DNA from: Gambelia wislizenii
Lineage: Eukaryota; Chordata; Lepidosauria; Squamata; Crotaphytidae
Reading direction: 5' to 3'
Length of the DNA stretch: 64,000 nucleotides
NCBI GenBank assembly: GCA_030847615.1
Contig: JAUMIR010000014.1
Coordinates: 16,282,501-16,346,500 of the forward strand
The notes under the pieces: generated by a model
What the model was told of the DNA's origin: nothing
Database searches by the model: none
The model's input: the letters and a program-made list of their open reading frames with translations, nothing else
In this document: positions 20,406 to 31,014 of the stretch, in pieces
How positions within the stretch are numbered: the first letter of the stretch is position 1
Layout of the letters: each line of letters begins with the position of its first letter
Translations under genes and position numbers: made by a program

Positions 20406-21044
20406 AATAATGATGATGATGGAGGAAGAAGAAGACAAAATTTCCCGGAGAAGAGTAGCTTTAAAACCAAACTCCTGGGCAACATTTTTTTTTGAGGGGG
20501 AGAGGGAGGGCTTAACCGTAGTGCAATCCCCCCCCCCCGTGAGGGGTACACTTTCTGCAAAATTCTGCAGGCCTTTTAAACCAAGACTCTTGAGCAAAAA
20601 TTTCCAGGGCCTGGGGGAAGTTTCACCTTTGGGCAGTTTTGTTCGGTGTTAATATTGTTTTTAAAAAGCAAAAATATTCCTTGGGGCTGAATGCCCGGCT
20701 ATCCTGGGGACAAAATGTGCCCTGGTGGTGTGGAAGACAGCTCTTTGGAAAATGATCCCGGACGGTTTTTTCCGGGGGGGGGGGGAGGCAGGCGTTGTTT
20801 TAGCTGTCCGAAAAATTTACAAGAAGGTCGAATCTTTGGGCATAATTTTCCAGAGGAGGTTAACCCCTGAGGTGTGTGTGTGTGTGTGGGGGGGGGGATA
20901 ATTTCCAGAAGGAATTAATTCTTGGAGAAAATTTCCAAAGTGGTGGTGGTGGAGAGGAGAGTAATAATGCATTTGGAAAATTTTGGAAAAGTTAAGGCTT
21001 GGACGCAATTTTCAATGTGTGTGCATTGAAAATGGGTTTCCTCT
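20406..21044. other. Intron sequence with homopolymer runs
   Basis: LHX3 intron with (GAT)n at 20408-20420, C runs at 20528, G runs at 20775 and 20888, and (TG)n at 20874. No exon or known repeat seen. Confidence 0.5.
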
Positions 21045-21140
21045 TAGAATCATAGAATCATAGAATTGCAGAGTTGGAAGAGACCACGAGGGCCATCCAG
21101 TCCAACCCCCCTGCCACGCAGGAAATCACAATCAAAGTTA
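21045..21140 (-). mobile_element. CR1 3' tip
   Basis: About 95 bp from the CR1 tip (TAGAATCATAGAATCATAG) to AATCACAATCAAAG. Confidence 0.9.
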
Positions 21141-21767
21141 CCCTGTTGGAACCAGAACCAAACAGCAAAGTCAAAAGAGAAACCTGGGCTGGGGTGGGGG
21201 GCTTCAGCCTAAAAGCCCCCCACTTGGGCTACCGTCCACAGAAACCAGTTGCCCAATAAAACTTAACTAGTCTTCAGAGTTCCCCAAGAGGTCTCTACAG
21301 GGGCACCTGTGGCAGGCGGGGACCTTTCTTCTCACGCCCCCTAAATTTTTAGGGGGTGTCTCAAAGAAGGGGGGCTCCTTAAGTCCGTTTTGCGCATGCG
21401 CCTATGGATGCCCGGGGCTCTTTTTAAGAGGAGAAGGCCAACGACAGGTGGGAGTCGAGGCAAGAAACCAGATCCCCGGGTCACAAACGGGGAGAGAGGC
21501 GGTTTCACTGGCTTGGCAGGGGGAACTGAGCAGGAGAGGGGTAGAACTGCCTACTGGGTAGAGCCACCAAGTCCTCTGGTCTCCTAGTCCCGACTTCGCC
21601 CACCCCAGGCTTGGAATTAACTCCTCGCATTGACTGGCCAGTTCAAAAGGTGGCCCTAAATTGTGTGAAACTTTTCCTCCCAGAAATGAATTGATTGATG
21701 GGGGAGGGCTTGGTAGTGGGGATGATGATGATGAAGATGATGGTGGTGGTGATAATCTCTTGACTAG
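21141..21767. other. Intron sequence, unannotated
   Basis: No known family. (GAT)n-like repeats lie at 21720-21755. Confidence 0.45.
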
Positions 21768-22075
21768 AATCATAGAGTGGGAAGAGACCCCCAAGGGCCA
21801 TCTAGTCCAACCCCCGTCTGCCATGCAAGAATACACAATCAAATCATTCCCGACAGATGGCTGTCCAGCCTCTGTTTAAAAACCTCCAAAGAAGGAGACT
21901 CCACCACATTCCGAGGAAATGTATTCCACTTCCGAACAGATCTTACTGTCAGCAAGTTCTTCCTAATGTTGAGGTGGAATCTCTTTTCCTGTAGTTTGAA
22001 CCCATTGCTCCGTGTCCTAGTCTCTGGAGCAACAGAAAACAAGCTTGCTCCATCCTCAGTATGACATCCCTTCAC
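21768..22075 (-). mobile_element. CR1 LINE 3' end
   Basis: The minus strand encodes [20 protein letters not shown] and NLLTVRSVRKWNTFPRNVVE. Confidence 0.92.
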
Positions 22076-22368
22076 TAGCAGAATATCTGATAGAAGAAAC
22101 TTTTGGGAAGAGGGAAAATCCACTTGCAACGAACGTGGTTGCCGCTGAGATCTTCCTTATCTATTGTACATTTAATTTTTAAAAAACTGTTTGGAATTGG
22201 TGTGTGTGTGTGTGTTGAGGCAAGGAGCGGGGAATTTCCACCTTGTGTGTGTAGAGAGAGCCAGTATGGTATAGTTGTTTGGGTGTTGGGACTCCGAAAT
22301 CCTAAGAAAATATTGTTTTCCAGTGTCGTTGGCTGCTATTTTCCACCAACTTCTTTCCCCCTGCTTTG

Positions 22369-22530
22369 TATTTATATTTAAGAATCTTCTTCCCACCCAG
22401 TCCCTTCTTTTTTTAAAAGTGGGTGAAGAGGAAGAAAAATGTTTCTAGCAAATGTTTAAATCTAACGTGCCTTACAATCTTGGAAACCAGGAGGGACTTC
22501 AACGTTGTGCCGCCGAATGGATGAAATCAT
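22369..22530 (+). repeat. Dispersed duplication, copy 1
   Basis: CTGCTTTGTATTTATATTTA, then GAAGAAAAATGTTTCTAG, AAATCTAACGTGCC, CTTGGAAAC and CATTGTGCC-like spacing recur at 56638-56822. The family is unknown. Both copies lie in LHX3 introns on the same strand. Confidence 0.6.
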
Positions 22531-22583
22531 AGAATCCCCGAGTTGGTAGAGACCGCAAGGGCCATCTAGTCCAACCCCCTGGC
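22524..22583 (-). mobile_element. CR1 3' tip fragment
   Basis: AAATCATAGAATCCCCGAG through GCCATCTAGTCCAACCCCCT: 60 bp of the CR1 3' end. Confidence 0.75.
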
Positions 22584-22639
22584 CTGTGAAGCTAGGTGTG
22601 CTGGGGAGACATTCCGTCTGTGTGTACCACGGACGGGGG

Positions 22640-22878
22640 AGTACCGTGGTGTAGTGGTTGGAGGGTTGGCCTAGGACTGCGGGAGACCAGGGTTCGAATC
22701 CTGATTGGCCATGGGAACCCCCTGCCTGACCTTGGGCGAGTCCCACTCTCTCAGCCTCAGAGGAAGGCAAAGGCAACCCTTTCAAAACCAATCTTGCCCA
22801 GAAAACTCCGTGATAGGTTCGCCTTAGGGTCACCATTTAAAGGCACTATTTAAAGACTTGAAGGCACACCGCAACAAG
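22640..22878 (+). mobile_element. tRNA-derived SINE
   Basis: A head with CGTGGTGTAGTGGTTGG and box B GGGTTCGAATCCTG. The body is CTTGGGCGAGTCCC and CAGAGGAAGGCAAAGG. The tail is GATAGGTTCGCCTTAGGGTC and CTTGAAGGCACACCGCAAC. It is nearly complete. Confidence 0.85.
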
Positions 22879-23132
22879 AAGTGTGTAAGGTCGGGTCTCT
22901 TGCGCTGGGCAATTTCTCCAAGAGTTCTGAAAGAGGGAGTGGGTTTTTCTCTTGTGGAGGGGGGATTACAGCTCCTAGTATCCCCAAGCCAGCACTGGCA
23001 AGGGGCTTCTGGGAGCTGTAGTGCAAAAACAAGACACCCTCCCTCTGTGGATGGCCTCTGTCTGGAGCGGACATCCAAGCAATGTGGAACTACTCTCCCC
23101 TCCCAAAAGAGGAGAGAAAGCACATAAAGAGT

Positions 23133-23487
23133 GGAGGAGGAGGAGAAAAAGAGGAAGAAGAAGAAGGAAGAGGAAGAGGAAGAAGGAAGAAGAAGAGGAA
23201 GAGGAAAAAGAAGAAGAGAAGGAAGAGGAAGAAGGGAAGGAAGAAGAAGAGGAAGAAGAGAAGGAAGAAGAGAAGGAAGAGGAGGAAGAAGAGGAGAAGG
23301 AGGAAGAAGAGAAGGAAGAAGAAGAGGAGAAGGAAGAGGAAGAAGAAGAGGAAGGGGAGGAAGAAAAAGAGAAGGAGGAAGAAGAAGAAGAGGAGAAGAA
23401 AAAGAAAGAAGAAGAGGAAGAGGAAAAAGAAGAGAAGGTAGAGGAAGAAGGGGAAGAGGAGGAGGAGGAAGAGAAGGAAGAGGAAGA
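23133..23487 (+). repeat. Homopurine tract (GAA/GGA)n
   Basis: 306 consecutive purines (23133-23438), one T, then 48 more. The tract sits in an LHX3 intron, on the coding strand. Such tracts can adopt triplex (H-DNA) structures. Glu- or Lys-rich open frames here are by-products of composition. Confidence 0.95.
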
Positions 23488-24334
23488 CGCTGATTCCCCC
23501 AACATTAAAACAAAGAAAAAACGAAAGAGGAGGAGGAGAGATGGGACGTGACATGCCATTATTTGGAACAGGTTTGGTAAACATCAAGTTACAAAAGAGG
23601 AAAGCAGATGGAGGCTAATTTTTTGCAGACCTAAGCCGCCCCCTCCCATAAATATGTGCGTGTGTTGGGCGCGGGGGGGGGAGAAGGGGGAGGCCACAAA
23701 AAAGCGAAGTCGTGTTCCCAAGCTCTGGGTGGCCTCCTGGCTATTCTGTACCCTCAAGCCTTTTACAGTCGAAACCCGGGACTGGCTCCTGTGGGTCGAG
23801 AGGGGTGGATGAAGCAGAAAAAGCCGGCGAGGGGAGGCTACTGCTTTTGCCTGGGGGCAGGATCCGGCCCTCTCTGCTCTTCTCCCAGCTGCTGAGTTGA
23901 GTGCAAAGGACTGTCCCGCCTTGCACCCTTTTTGCAGCAACTGTTTAAGTTGAGGACAAAGGAGGAGGAGGGAGAAAGAAACTGGGACATTTTAAAAGCA
24001 ACTGAGAAAGTGGGATTGCAGAGGATGAATCAGGACTGCCCTTGCCAAATCGGGACAGTTGCAGGGTATCCTATTAATCGTCATTGCTCAGTGGAACCTC
24101 CTTGTCCAGAAGCAGTATATCCTTAAATAAAGTTTTCTAGGAAAATCGACAGAGGAAGCAGGCTGTTTTCATGTCCTACTTGTAGGCATCAGATGGGAAA
24201 AATTATGGACCCCTGTGGGGAGACTGGACTGTAAAACCCCTCATGTGAGAACATCTGGAAATTGGAGTATTGTCTGGCTCTGCCGAGGGCGCGTATCTAC
24301 CAAGACCAGTTCTCTTCTGCCCCCCCCCCCCCCA
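23488..24334. other. Intron sequence, unannotated
   Basis: Unrecognised sequence with a G run at 23673 and a C run at 24321. Open frames lack domains. Confidence 0.45.
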
Positions 24335-25342
24335 ACATATTATCTATTTCTTGCAACACTTACATCCCACCTTGTATCCAGTGATCTAATTGCAAGATAG
24401 AGATACTAAAACAGTATTAAACAATTGAAAAACAATAGAAAACATTGTAGGAAAATAATTTAAATTATTTCAAGCAGTTTCTGTTTAGATGTTGTTGTCT
24501 AGCTATCTTATCTATTTAACAATATTGGTGTTTATATTCTATCTAATTATCCTAACCTGTCAAAATATGTCCACAGCTGCCTTTTTTAACTGGATTCCTT
24601 CTCCCTCCAGACTAGATCTGGCTTTATCTATTTGTTGGTTTCTCTCCGGGGTAAATTCCAAATGCTGTATAAATAAGAATGCCTCCCTGCAAGGAAAAAA
24701 AGCATCATCCGCTCTCATATCTTCCCCACGAAGGCTGGTTCATCAGTTCCAGAAAGAGGGAATTTTGCTGGGACAACATCTATTTATATCCCCCAAATCT
24801 CTGTCGGTGCCTTCTCGCTTTGAGATTTAATCCAAACAAAGAGGCGAATCCAACTAGCGTAGATCTATTGAATCTATAGAATGTACATAAATGTTGATTT
24901 ACCAACTGTCCATTGCTTTAGTGGGTTTATTCTAGCTGAACAATAGATTGGCATGAAATTGTTCATCCCAAGGTTAGTAGTTTCACTGCTTCAGTGTGGA
25001 CTTACCAAGACAAACTCTTATATAAGTTGCATTGATTCAATGGGTCTACTCTAGTGACAACTGGATTTAGACTTCTTTCTTTCTCACCGGATGATGAGGA
25101 AAGAAAAAAAAGGCAGCTGTAGATATATTTTGACAGGTTATGATAATTATAAACACTAATATTGTTAAATAGATAGGATAGCTAGATATCAATATCTAAA
25201 CTGCTTTAAATAATTTAATTTTTTGTACAATGTTTTTTATTGTTTTTCAATTGTTTAATACTGTTTTAGTATCTCTATCTTGCAATTAGATCACTGGATA
25301 CAAGGTTGAATATAAACGTTGCAAGAAATAGATAATGTAGAG
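24335..25342. mobile_element. Element with long (about 240 bp) inverted repeats
   Basis: The left arm 24335-24587 (CTTGTATCCAGTGATCTAAT, AACAGTATTAAACAATTG, ACCTGTCAAAATATGTC) is the reverse complement of 25106-25342 at high identity. A 520-bp unique centre separates them. No transposase is present. This could be a long-TIR non-autonomous transposon or an inverted duplication. Confidence 0.7.
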
Positions 25343-25430
25343 AGAGGTACCAACCATTTCTATTATGTAGATAATCTAGATCTATTATATAGATAATAAT
25401 TATATATTATTTATTAGATATGATAATACA

Positions 25431-25829
25431 ATTGTCCCTCCCTATCCTCAGATTTGGTATCCACGGATTTAAGTATTCACGGCTTGAAAATATTATTTAA
25501 AAAATAATATCCAAAAAGCAAACATTGATTTTGCCATCTTATATCAGGGACACCATTTTGCTATGCCATTGCATATAATAGGACTCAAGTATTCACGGAT
25601 TTGGGTATTCACAGGGGTCCTGGAACCAAACCCCAGCAAATGTGAAGGGACAACTGTGTTCTTTAAAAAAATAATAATCCAAAAAGGAAACCTTGATTTT
25701 GCTGTCTCATATAAGGGATACCATTTTGCTATGCCATTGCATATAATGGGGACTTGAGTATTCACAGATTTTGGTATCCACCGGGGAGTCCTGGAACCAA
25801 ACCCCAGCAAATATGAAGGGACAACTGTA
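25431..25829. mobile_element. MITE family A, 1.7 tandem copies
   Basis: CAATTGTCCCTCCCTATCC to GAAGGGACAACTGTG is one copy. It continues straight into a second partial copy ending GAAGGGACAACTGTA. Confidence 0.8.
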
Positions 25830-26045
25830 CATATATACACAAAATTTTACATTATGATATTATTATTTATATTATACATTTATAATATAGTATAGTATAA
25901 TAATATAATGATATATAATATAATATGTAATATTATACAGATAATACATTATTATATTATATATCTGTTATACACACAATAATAGATATAGGTAAATAGA
26001 TAAGATTCTTAGTTACAAATAGATAAATATATATAGAGAGAAGAC
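25830..26045. repeat. AT-rich low-complexity tract
   Basis: About 200 bp of TATAATATAG/ATATAT-like sequence without a fixed period. Confidence 0.8.
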
Positions 26046-26320
26046 AGACAAAGAACAGAGTAAGGCAAAATGATAAGGAATAAGAAAAGACTTGACATAA
26101 ACATTCAGTGCTAAGGCTGCCTATCTGTGTGTACCTAGGAGCCTTACTGAATTCCATTTGTGTTACTCCTGAGCAAGCAAGCATGTCTAAGGGCTTGCAC
26201 TCTTTGGCCTAAAACCCAATTGCTAGCCCCAGTTTCAGTAGACCATTCAACCAGTGGGATTTACACAAGTGGGACTTTCCAATTTCTCATTGATTCGGTG
26301 GGTCTACTTCAGTTGAGGAG

Positions 26321-26520
26321 AGACAGCATGGCATAGTGGTTTGAGTGCTGGAGTAGGAAACCCACAGGGTGGCTGGCCTTGGACAAGTCCCACTTTCTCA
26401 GCCTCAGAGGAAGACAAAATCAAACCCAACCTGAATAAATGTTGCCAAGAAAACCCCACCATAAGTCAGAAAGGGCTTGAAGGCACACAACAAAGGAACA
26501 CGACAAAGAAAGGGCTTGAA
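26321..26520 (+). mobile_element. tRNA-derived SINE, box B region deleted
   Basis: GACAGCATGGCATAGTGGTT, then CTTGGACAAGTCCCAC, CAGAGGAAGAC, TGCCAAGAAAACCCCA and CTTGAAGGCACACAACA. The usual GGTTCGAATCC part is missing. Confidence 0.75.
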
Positions 26521-26589
26521 GGGGGGTTGGACTGGATGGCCCTCGTGGTCTCTTCCAACTCTACAATTCTATGATTCTATGATTTTATG
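26521..26589 (+). mobile_element. CR1 3' tip
   Basis: GGTTGGACTGGATGGCCCTC plus ATTCTATGATTCTATG. Confidence 0.88.
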
Positions 26590-26737
26590 AACAACAACAA
26601 GAACAGCTTGAATTGGGACCAACAGCTGGCTTTAGGTTGGAAATCTAAAATCTCCTGTCTCAAATGATGTTTAGGAGTGTGGAGGTTTTGTGGTGCTTTC
26701 CTGCCCAGAGGGTGTATGTTGGAAAGTGTAAGTGGAT

Positions 26738-26990
26738 GTGTTGTTGTTGTTGTTGTTGTTGTTGCTGTTGCTGTTGTTGTTTTGTTGTGTGTGCCTTCAA
26801 GTGTTTCCTACTTATGGTGACCAGAAGGCAAGCCTGTCATGGGGTTTTCTTGGCAAAATTGGTTCAGGGGAGGTTTGCCATGGTCTTCACCTGATTGTGA
26901 CTTGCCCAAGAAAGTCTCCCAGTGGGTTTCCATGACCAAGTATGGTTTTGAACCCTGGACTCCCAGAGTCCTAATCCAATACTCAAATCT
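26738..26990 (-). mobile_element. (TTG)n tract leading into a minus-strand tRNA SINE
   Basis: (TTG)n at 26738-26782 is the complement of the (ACA)n SINE tail. The minus-strand SINE follows (GTGTGCCTTCAAGTG, GGGTTTTCTTGGCAA, TTGACTTGCCCAAG-like). Confidence 0.8.
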
Positions 26991-27000
26991 ATGAGTGGGT

Positions 27001-27235
27001 GCAATACTAGGAACCTGTAATGCTAGGAACACAGGAAGACCTTCTACTCTACCAAGTTAGTTCTTTGGTCCATGTAGCCACTATTGTCAGCTCTGGCTGG
27101 CAGAAGTGGCTCTTCAGGGTTTCAGTCAACAATCTTCCCTAGCCCTACCAGGAGATCTCTGGGATTTCCTGTTCATGGTCTAACCAGAACCAATCCTAGG
27201 CAGTTTCCAAAACCAGATGGGACTGGGTGTCTTCC
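27001..27235 (+). repeat. Unnamed amniote-type repeat, copy 1
   Basis: Order of phrases: TTGGTCCATGTAGCCA, GGCAGAAGTGGCTCTTC, AGGGTTTCAG, CCCTAGCCCTACCAGGAGAT. This resembles a repeat common in squamate DNA that I cannot name. Related to 28110-28320. Confidence 0.5.
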
Positions 27236-27309
27236 AAGCGTATGGCGGAGGTTTTGGTGTTGTGTGCCTTGTTTCCAATTTATGATGCCAAGGTGCACCT
27301 ACCCTTGCC

Positions 27310-27535
27310 TAAATACCCTAAAGGCACCAGATCCTGTCTGATCTTGGAAACTAAGCAGAGTCAACCCTGTTTCCTACTTGGATGGAATCACCAACCAATA
27401 CCAGGTGCTGTAGGCTATATTCCAGAGGAAAAAATTGGCAAAACTACCTCTGAGTATTCCTAGCCTAAGAAAATCCTAGGATATTTATTCATGGGGTTGC
27501 CGTACAGACAACTTGAAGGCACATACAAACACACA
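27310..27535 (+). mobile_element. 5S-rRNA-headed SINE
   Basis: The head CACCAGATCCTGTCTGATCT, TTGGAAACTAAGCAGAG and CAGGTGCTGTAGGCT matches vertebrate 5S rRNA. The tail is CCTAAGAAAATCCTAG and CAACTTGAAGGCACA. Confidence 0.85.
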
Positions 27536-27544
27536 TAAAGCAAA

Positions 27545-28085
27545 CCGATCACAGGTTTTCATTGCAAGGTTTGTTCAGAGGGTGTTTTGTCATTTTCTTC
27601 CTCTGAGGCTGAGAGAGTGTGACATGCCCCTGGTCATCTAATGGGTTTCCATGACCTGGCAGGGATTTGAACACTTTCTTCCAAATCCTAGTCTAGCACC
27701 CAAACCATTACACCATCTTGCCTCTCATAGGGGTTTCTTGGTAAGATTTCTCCAGATCTTACCTTGCCATGGCTTTCCTCTGAGGCTGAGAGTGTGCGAC
27801 TTACCCAGGGGCACCTAGTGGGTTCCGTGGCTTGGTGGGGATTCCAACCCTGATCTCTCCAAGTTCTAGTCCAACGCTCAAGCCAGTACAACCACACTGC
27901 CTCTCATAGGATTTTCTTGGCAAGATTTCTTCAGAGGAGGTTTGCCCTTGCCTTCCTCTGAGGCTGAGAGAGTGGGACTTGCCCAAGGTCACCCAGTGGA
28001 TTTCTGTGGGTGAGCTTAGATTGGAACCCTGGTCTCCTGGAGTTCTAGTCCCAAACTCAAACCATTATGCCATGCTGTCTCTATG
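27545..28085 (-). mobile_element. Three tandem minus-strand tRNA SINEs
   Basis: Units at about 27545-27725, 27728-27905 and 27906-28085 each repeat TTTCTTGGYAAGATTT, CTCTGAGGCTGAGAG and the head complement ending in CATGCTGTCTCT-like sequence. Confidence 0.82.
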
Positions 28086-28109
28086 GTGGAACACCCCAGA
28101 GTGTTATTT

Positions 28110-28320
28110 GGAGATTAAAAAGGATGGCCTTATATTGAGTCAGCCCATCGTCTGTCTACTTCAGTACAGACAAGCAGCTGTAGCTTTCAGGCAAGATTGT
28201 CTCCTAGGCCTACCTGAAGATCTCTGGTCTTCCTGGTGGTCCTCCACCCCAGGTCCACCCAGGCCCAACCCTGCTTAGCTTTCAAAATCAGATAGGATTG
28301 GATGTTTTTGAAGTGATACA
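28110..28320 (+). repeat. Unnamed amniote-type repeat, copy 2
   Basis: TATTGAGTCAGCCCATCGTC, GGCCTACCTGAAGATCTCTG and a 5S-head-like AACCCTGCTTAGCTTTCAAA. Related to 27001-27235. Confidence 0.45.
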
Positions 28321-28829
28321 CTTTTCTTCCTTTTTCCCACCCCTGCCCTGCCAAAAAATTAAATAAAATCTCCTTCAGGTGTGGAAGTTTTAAAAACATC
28401 CAGTCAACTTTCGCCCAGGATGCTTGATGCCTCTTTATCTCTATATAGGAAGGAGTGGCTTGGAGTCTTCCTGACCTTTTCAACTTGCTAGTGAACCCAA
28501 CAGGTTTATATATACTCTGGTTTGCCAAGTAACCTGATCACTGCAATTCATTTACCTCCTCCAAGTGGTGTGACATTTATGAACATTTATGCAGGGACTC
28601 TGGGGCAGGAATGCAAAGTCTGGCTAAACCTTCAAAGTGTGGGGAGAGACATCATTGCAAAGGGAAGAGAAACTCTTAAGAACTTTTTCTTTTTAATATC
28701 AATAAAAAGACAACCAAGCCAGCAGGCAGAGCAAAAGACTGTTGGAAACTCCACAAGGAAGGAGGCAATTGAAGAGGTGAAATATGGATTAGACCTAGTT
28801 TGATGTAGCACTGAATACCAAAATCAGGA
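28321..28829. other. Intron sequence, unannotated
   Basis: Nothing recognised. Confidence 0.45.
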
Positions 28830-29180
28830 TTATCTGTGCCATCATATTTCTAATTTCTATGTATTGTGAAAGCTGGATAGTGGAGAAAGCTGATAGGAAG
28901 AGAATCAACTCATTTGAAATGTGTTGGAAGAGCGCTCTGTGGATACCACGGATACAAAAACACACACAAATGAATGAGTATTGTGGGGGCAATTAGCTAA
29001 CGCACATTGGAAGCTGCTTCTTGCAGTGTAGATGTGTAAATTGCTATTGCTTAAAATAATTTGTAAGCTGCTCTGATAGCCTTGTGGCTGAAGAGTGGGG
29101 TATAAATGAATAAATAAAATAAAAAATAAAAATAAAAAGTATTAGAACAAATCAAGCCTAAACTCACCCTAGGAGCCAAG
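28830..29180 (+). mobile_element. BovB fragment split by an L2-type tail
   Basis: 28830-28945 encodes SWIVEKADRKRINSFEM-like BovB residues. 29140-29180 (GAACAAATCAAGCCTAAACT) continues it. Between them lies a 3' tail with TAAGCTGCTCTGATAGCC, GGGGTATAAATGAATAAAT and an A-rich end, typical of L2-type LINE tails. Confidence 0.65.
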
Positions 29181-29359
29181 ATGACTAAAGTTACTGAACC
29201 AAATGGCGTTCAAAAGCTCTACCTCCCAAACCTCCACAGCTCCAATGTCAATGTGGCCCCAAATAGGCCCAAAGTAGGGATGGGAACTGCATCTCCAGAA
29301 CTGCAACTCCCATCATTCTTCACCACAGACTAGGTTTGCTGGGAACTGCAGTTCAACAA

Positions 29360-29755
29360 CATCTTGTTGTTGTTATTGTTGTTGTGTGCCTTCAAGTCTT
29401 TTCTACTTACCCAAAGGTTTTCTACATACACAAGGGTTTCTTGGCAAGATTTATTCAGAGGGGATTTGCCATAATCTTCCTCTGAGGCTGAGAGAGTGTG
29501 ACATGTCCGAGATTGCCCAGTGGGTTTCCATGGCCCACTGGGGATCCGTACCCTAGTCTTCCAATTTCCTAGTCCTACAGTCAAACCACTGCCCCATGTT
29601 GTTTCTCAGGATTTATTCAGAGGGGGTTTGCTTTTGCCTTCTTCTGAGGCTGAGAGAGTGTGACTTGCCCAAGGTCGCCCAGTGGATTTCCATGTCAGGG
29701 AGGCAATTCAAACCTAGGCCCATGCTCAAATCATTACATCATGCTGACTCAACCT
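29360..29755 (-). mobile_element. Two tandem minus-strand tRNA SINEs
   Basis: The first (29360-29605) has a (TTG)n tail, TTCAAGTCTTTTCTACTTA and a head ending CATGTTGTTTCTC. The second (29606-29755) begins inside the body and ends TCATGCTGACTC. Confidence 0.8.
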
Positions 29756-29828
29756 TTGGAGGACCACACCATTCCCAAGCTTGGCATAAATCTTATCCCT
29801 GGTTCACACTAGAGTAGACCCTTTGAAC

Positions 29829-29830
<2 letters not shown>

Positions 29831-29861
<31 letters not shown>

Positions 29862-30260
29862 ATGTGTGCCTTCAAGTTGCCTGTTAACCCCATGAATTTC
29901 TTAAGGTTATGGCTATCCCATGGCTTCCTTAGGCAAGGAATACTCAGCACCTTATAATAATAATAATAACAAAATTTTATTTCTATCCCGCCCCTCTGCA
30001 ACGCAATCGGGGTGGCTTACAATATAAAAACTCCATAGTCCCAGTACCCCCTTAAAATAATATTAAATTATAAAAGATTAAAAACATACAGTAAATTAAA
30101 AATATATAGATTAGAAAAAGATTAAAACATACAATAGTTTTTAAAAAATTTCACCTTCCTCTGAAATCTAGCCTACTGCACCTGGGATTGGTGGTGGTCT
30201 CCCATCCAAGTACTAACCAGGGCAGACCCTGCTTAGCTTCCAAGATCAGACGGGACCTTT
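29831..30260 (-). mobile_element. 5S-headed SINE interrupted by an L2-type tail
   Basis: Tail (GTGTGCCTTCAAGTTGCC, TTAGGCAAGGAATACTCAG) up to about 29956, then foreign DNA, then CCTTCCTCTGAAATCTAGCC and the 5S head complement (CCATCCAAGTACTAACCAGG, AAGATCAGACGGGAC). A (TG)n tract precedes it. Confidence 0.78.
29957..30152 (-). mobile_element. L2-type LINE 3' tail
   Basis: TTATAATAATAATAATAACA, then CTATCCCGCCCCTCTGCAAC and GGGGTGGCTTACAATAT: the reverse complement of the tail at 45230-45435. Confidence 0.75.
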
Positions 30261-30450
30261 AGGGTATTTTTGGCCCCTTTCAATCGAGGGTATTTGTATA
30301 AATGTTGATTAACTGTTCAGCACTGGCTTCAATGGGACTTCAATGGGACTACTAGCCAATGGTGGCTAGGGCTGGCCACTCTTTTCTCCCGCCCAGTTTC
30401 CCCACTGTACGGAATGGGAACCCGTTTGAGGGTGAACGAAAACATTGACC

Positions 30451-30494
<44 letters not shown>

Positions 30495-30540
30495 AGCCGA
30501 AGAGAATTCATGATTAGGCTGTCAAACCAATCCAGGCACA
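30261..30540. other. Intron sequence with (TG)n
   Basis: (TG)n at 30453-30490. The rest is unrecognised. Confidence 0.5.
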
Positions 30541-30870
30541 TTTTCGTTTAATCACTTGCCTTCTACGCATTAGTAAATTACATTTGAATATATTTGCATA
30601 CCGCCAAGCTATAAAGTTGCCTCCTTGGAGATTAATTCACCACTTAGCGGAGCAGAAGCAGCGAGGCTGCAGCTGGATGGTCTTTGGGGGTCTCCCTTTT
30701 TTTCATCCCCGGCCGGCCAGGAGAACCGAGATCGCCACCATCGCGACCACTACGAGCCCAACCACATCGCGATGCCACAGCCACGGAGAGCCCTTGCTTT
30801 CATCGTCCCTAGGCTGTAACTGGAAAGTTATTGGAATCAGCAGCAGCAGCATTGTCAGATAATATTAATA
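30541..30870. promoter_or_regulatory. Candidate non-coding regulatory stretch in the LHX3 intron
   Basis: Non-repetitive sequence contains an octamer-like ATTTGCAT (30589-30600) and a homeodomain-type GATTAATTCACC, followed by a GC-richer part with GATCGCC and CGCGATG. It resembles conserved intronic enhancers in composition only; conservation cannot be tested here. Confidence 0.3.
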
Positions 30871-31014
30871 ATTGGTCCGAATCCTACTGATTCGTCCCTA
30901 CTGGAGCAGCCCCGTTGAATACAATCGTTGAATGGCGAGTCGGCACATAGCTAAAGCCCATTGAGTCAATGGGTCTTCTCTAGTTGGGATTAAGAACGGG
31001 AAGCAGCCTAATAA

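Noticed and set aside
23021..23587. Glu-rich (plus) and Ser/Phe-rich (minus) open frames
   Set aside because: Product of the purine tract; no homology and multiple overlapping open frames.
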